This document shows positions 7,187 through 7,636 of a stretch of DNA of 7,636 nucleotides, piece after piece (the stretch's first letter is position 1; the number at the start of each line of letters is the position of its first letter). The notes under the pieces were generated by a model, which had not been told where the DNA came from, did not search any database, and saw nothing but the letters and a program-made list of their open reading frames with translations. The stretch is from Azonexus sp. (GTDB lineage Bacteria; Pseudomonadota; Gammaproteobacteria; Burkholderiales; Rhodocyclaceae): contig JAUYQT010000247.1 of the NCBI GenBank assembly GCA_030697085.1, positions 1 to 7,636 of the forward strand, given 5' to 3'. A program made the translations under genes and the position numbers.

Positions 7187-7459
7187 TCAGCCCTCAGCCC
7201 GCGCTACGGCATCACGCAGACGTTGAATTGTTTCTCCGACACGCGCTTTTCTTGATACTTCCAGCCCGATGTCGCGGGCAATCGCGTTGACCTTGGCCGG
7301 ATTGAGTGGAATGCCGCCGCGATCAATCGCTGCAAGCAGGCGGCGGGCTTGTTCAATGTCAGAAAGAGGTCTTTTTTTGGCAAAAAACCAGCTTTTTAAC
7401 CAGCTAAAAAAGCCTTGGCGGACGCTGTATCCCATAAACTTGCCCATCGTCAAAATCAC
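7187..7459 (-). CDS. Small conserved-looking protein of unknown function
   Basis: The 90-residue product is not one I can name. Its N-terminal third (about 12-30) is rich in Phe, Trp and Lys ([14 protein letters not shown]) and could form an amphipathic, membrane-associating helix. The rest is charged and helical with a repeated-helix look ([20 protein letters not shown], then [12 protein letters not shown] and [15 protein letters not shown]), resembling a small helical or HTH-like fold. The start is a GTG at 7459 with AAGG seven bases upstream; in-frame ATGs at 7447 and 7435 are alternatives. It runs head to head with def, with 12 bases between start codons. The long open frame, good ribosome site and plausible protein composition argue it is real; the frame opposite it has a much less protein-like translation. 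Confidence 0.65.
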   Translation of the reverse strand: MILTMGKFMGYSVRQGFFSWLKSWFFAKKRPLSDIEQARRLLAAIDRGGIPLNPAKVNAIARDIGLEVSRKARVGETIQRLRDAVARAEG

Positions 7460-7470
7460 AAGGATACCTT
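7460..7470. promoter_or_regulatory. Palindromic double ribosome-binding site AAGGATACCTT
   Basis: The 11-base sequence has AAGG at its left end read on + and AAGG at its right end read on -, with a 3-base centre. AAGGA (7460-7464) is seven bases before the def ATG at 7472. On the minus strand AAGG (7470-7467) is seven bases before the GTG at 7459. Both divergent genes thus draw their Shine-Dalgarno sequence from the same palindrome. Confidence 0.6.
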
Positions 7471-7471
7471 G

Positions 7472-7636
7472 ATGGCTGTCAGAACAATTCTCCGCATGGG
7501 TGATTCGCGTCTACTGGAGTTGGCGCGAGCTGTCACCGACTTCGAGACGCCTGCGCTACAAGCCTTGATCGAAGATATGTTTGACACCATGGCTGAGGCT
7601 GGTGGTGTTGGCTTGGCGGCGCCGCAGATTGGCGTC
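7472..7636 (+). CDS. def: Peptide deformylase (N-terminal part, cut by window end)
   Basis: Peptide deformylase removes the formyl group from the initiator methionine of nascent proteins and uses a metal ion, usually Fe(II). The 55 codons present start [18 protein letters not shown] and reach motif I, GVGLAAPQ at residues 45-52, the invariant first signature of the family (GxGxAAPQ). The other two motifs (EGCLS and HExDH) would lie beyond the window. The ATG at 7472 is preceded by AAGGA with seven-base spacing and gives the expected N-terminal length; the ATG at codon 9 is less likely. Because the divergent gene starts 12 bases away, the def promoter must lie inside that gene's coding region. 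Downstream fmt is common in this kind of bacterium but is not visible here. Confidence 0.95.
   Translation, partial: MAVRTILRMGDSRLLELARAVTDFETPALQALIEDMFDTMAEAGGVGLAAPQIGV

Noticed and set aside
7187..7200. Tandem heptamer TCAGCCC twice
   Set aside because: Only two copies, over the last codons of the small gene, too short to call a meaningful repeat.

Overview
The window looks like chromosomal DNA of a Gram-negative proteobacterium. A betaproteobacterium of the Rhodocyclales type is my best guess, but that rests on codon usage, moderately high GC and general protein character, not on a marker gene. It joins an accessory restriction-modification block on the left to more ordinary chromosomal genes on the right.

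Left block (1-5291, all + strand): the first ~118 bases are unassigned and appear to abut a type I restriction specificity gene (hsdS) that has lost its 5' end. The hsdS reading frame shows clear family sequence from about base 122, but has no ATG, GTG or TTG before a TTG at 221 and is closed by a TGA at 92-94. Its stop codon abuts the ATG of a full-length hsdR (1092 aa, PD-(D/E)xK nuclease plus SF2 translocase). One base after the hsdR stop begins a YgjP/DUF45-type zinc metallopeptidase gene. The three genes form one tightly packed transcription unit. No hsdM is present here, so methylation would need a modification subunit encoded outside the window. The surviving part of the first hsdS recognition domain is much AT-richer than the rest, the usual mark of target-domain exchange.

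Middle (5292-7101): a ~200-base gap carries a candidate sigma70-type promoter embedded in an 8-bp inverted repeat. It is followed by a thiol (Cys-type) glutathione peroxidase gene and, 21 bases later, a SAM-dependent O-methyltransferase-family gene, probably co-transcribed.

Right edge (7102-7636): a small minus-strand gene of unknown function (90 aa) starts head to head with peptide deformylase (def, + strand, cut by the window end). Only 12 bases separate the two start codons, and an 11-bp palindrome, AAGGATACCTT, supplies a Shine-Dalgarno-like sequence to both.

I do not see an obviously new multi-gene system. The items most worth a second look are the damaged hsdS with its left junction, the shared palindromic ribosome-binding region between def and the small gene, and the dyad overlapping the peroxidase promoter.
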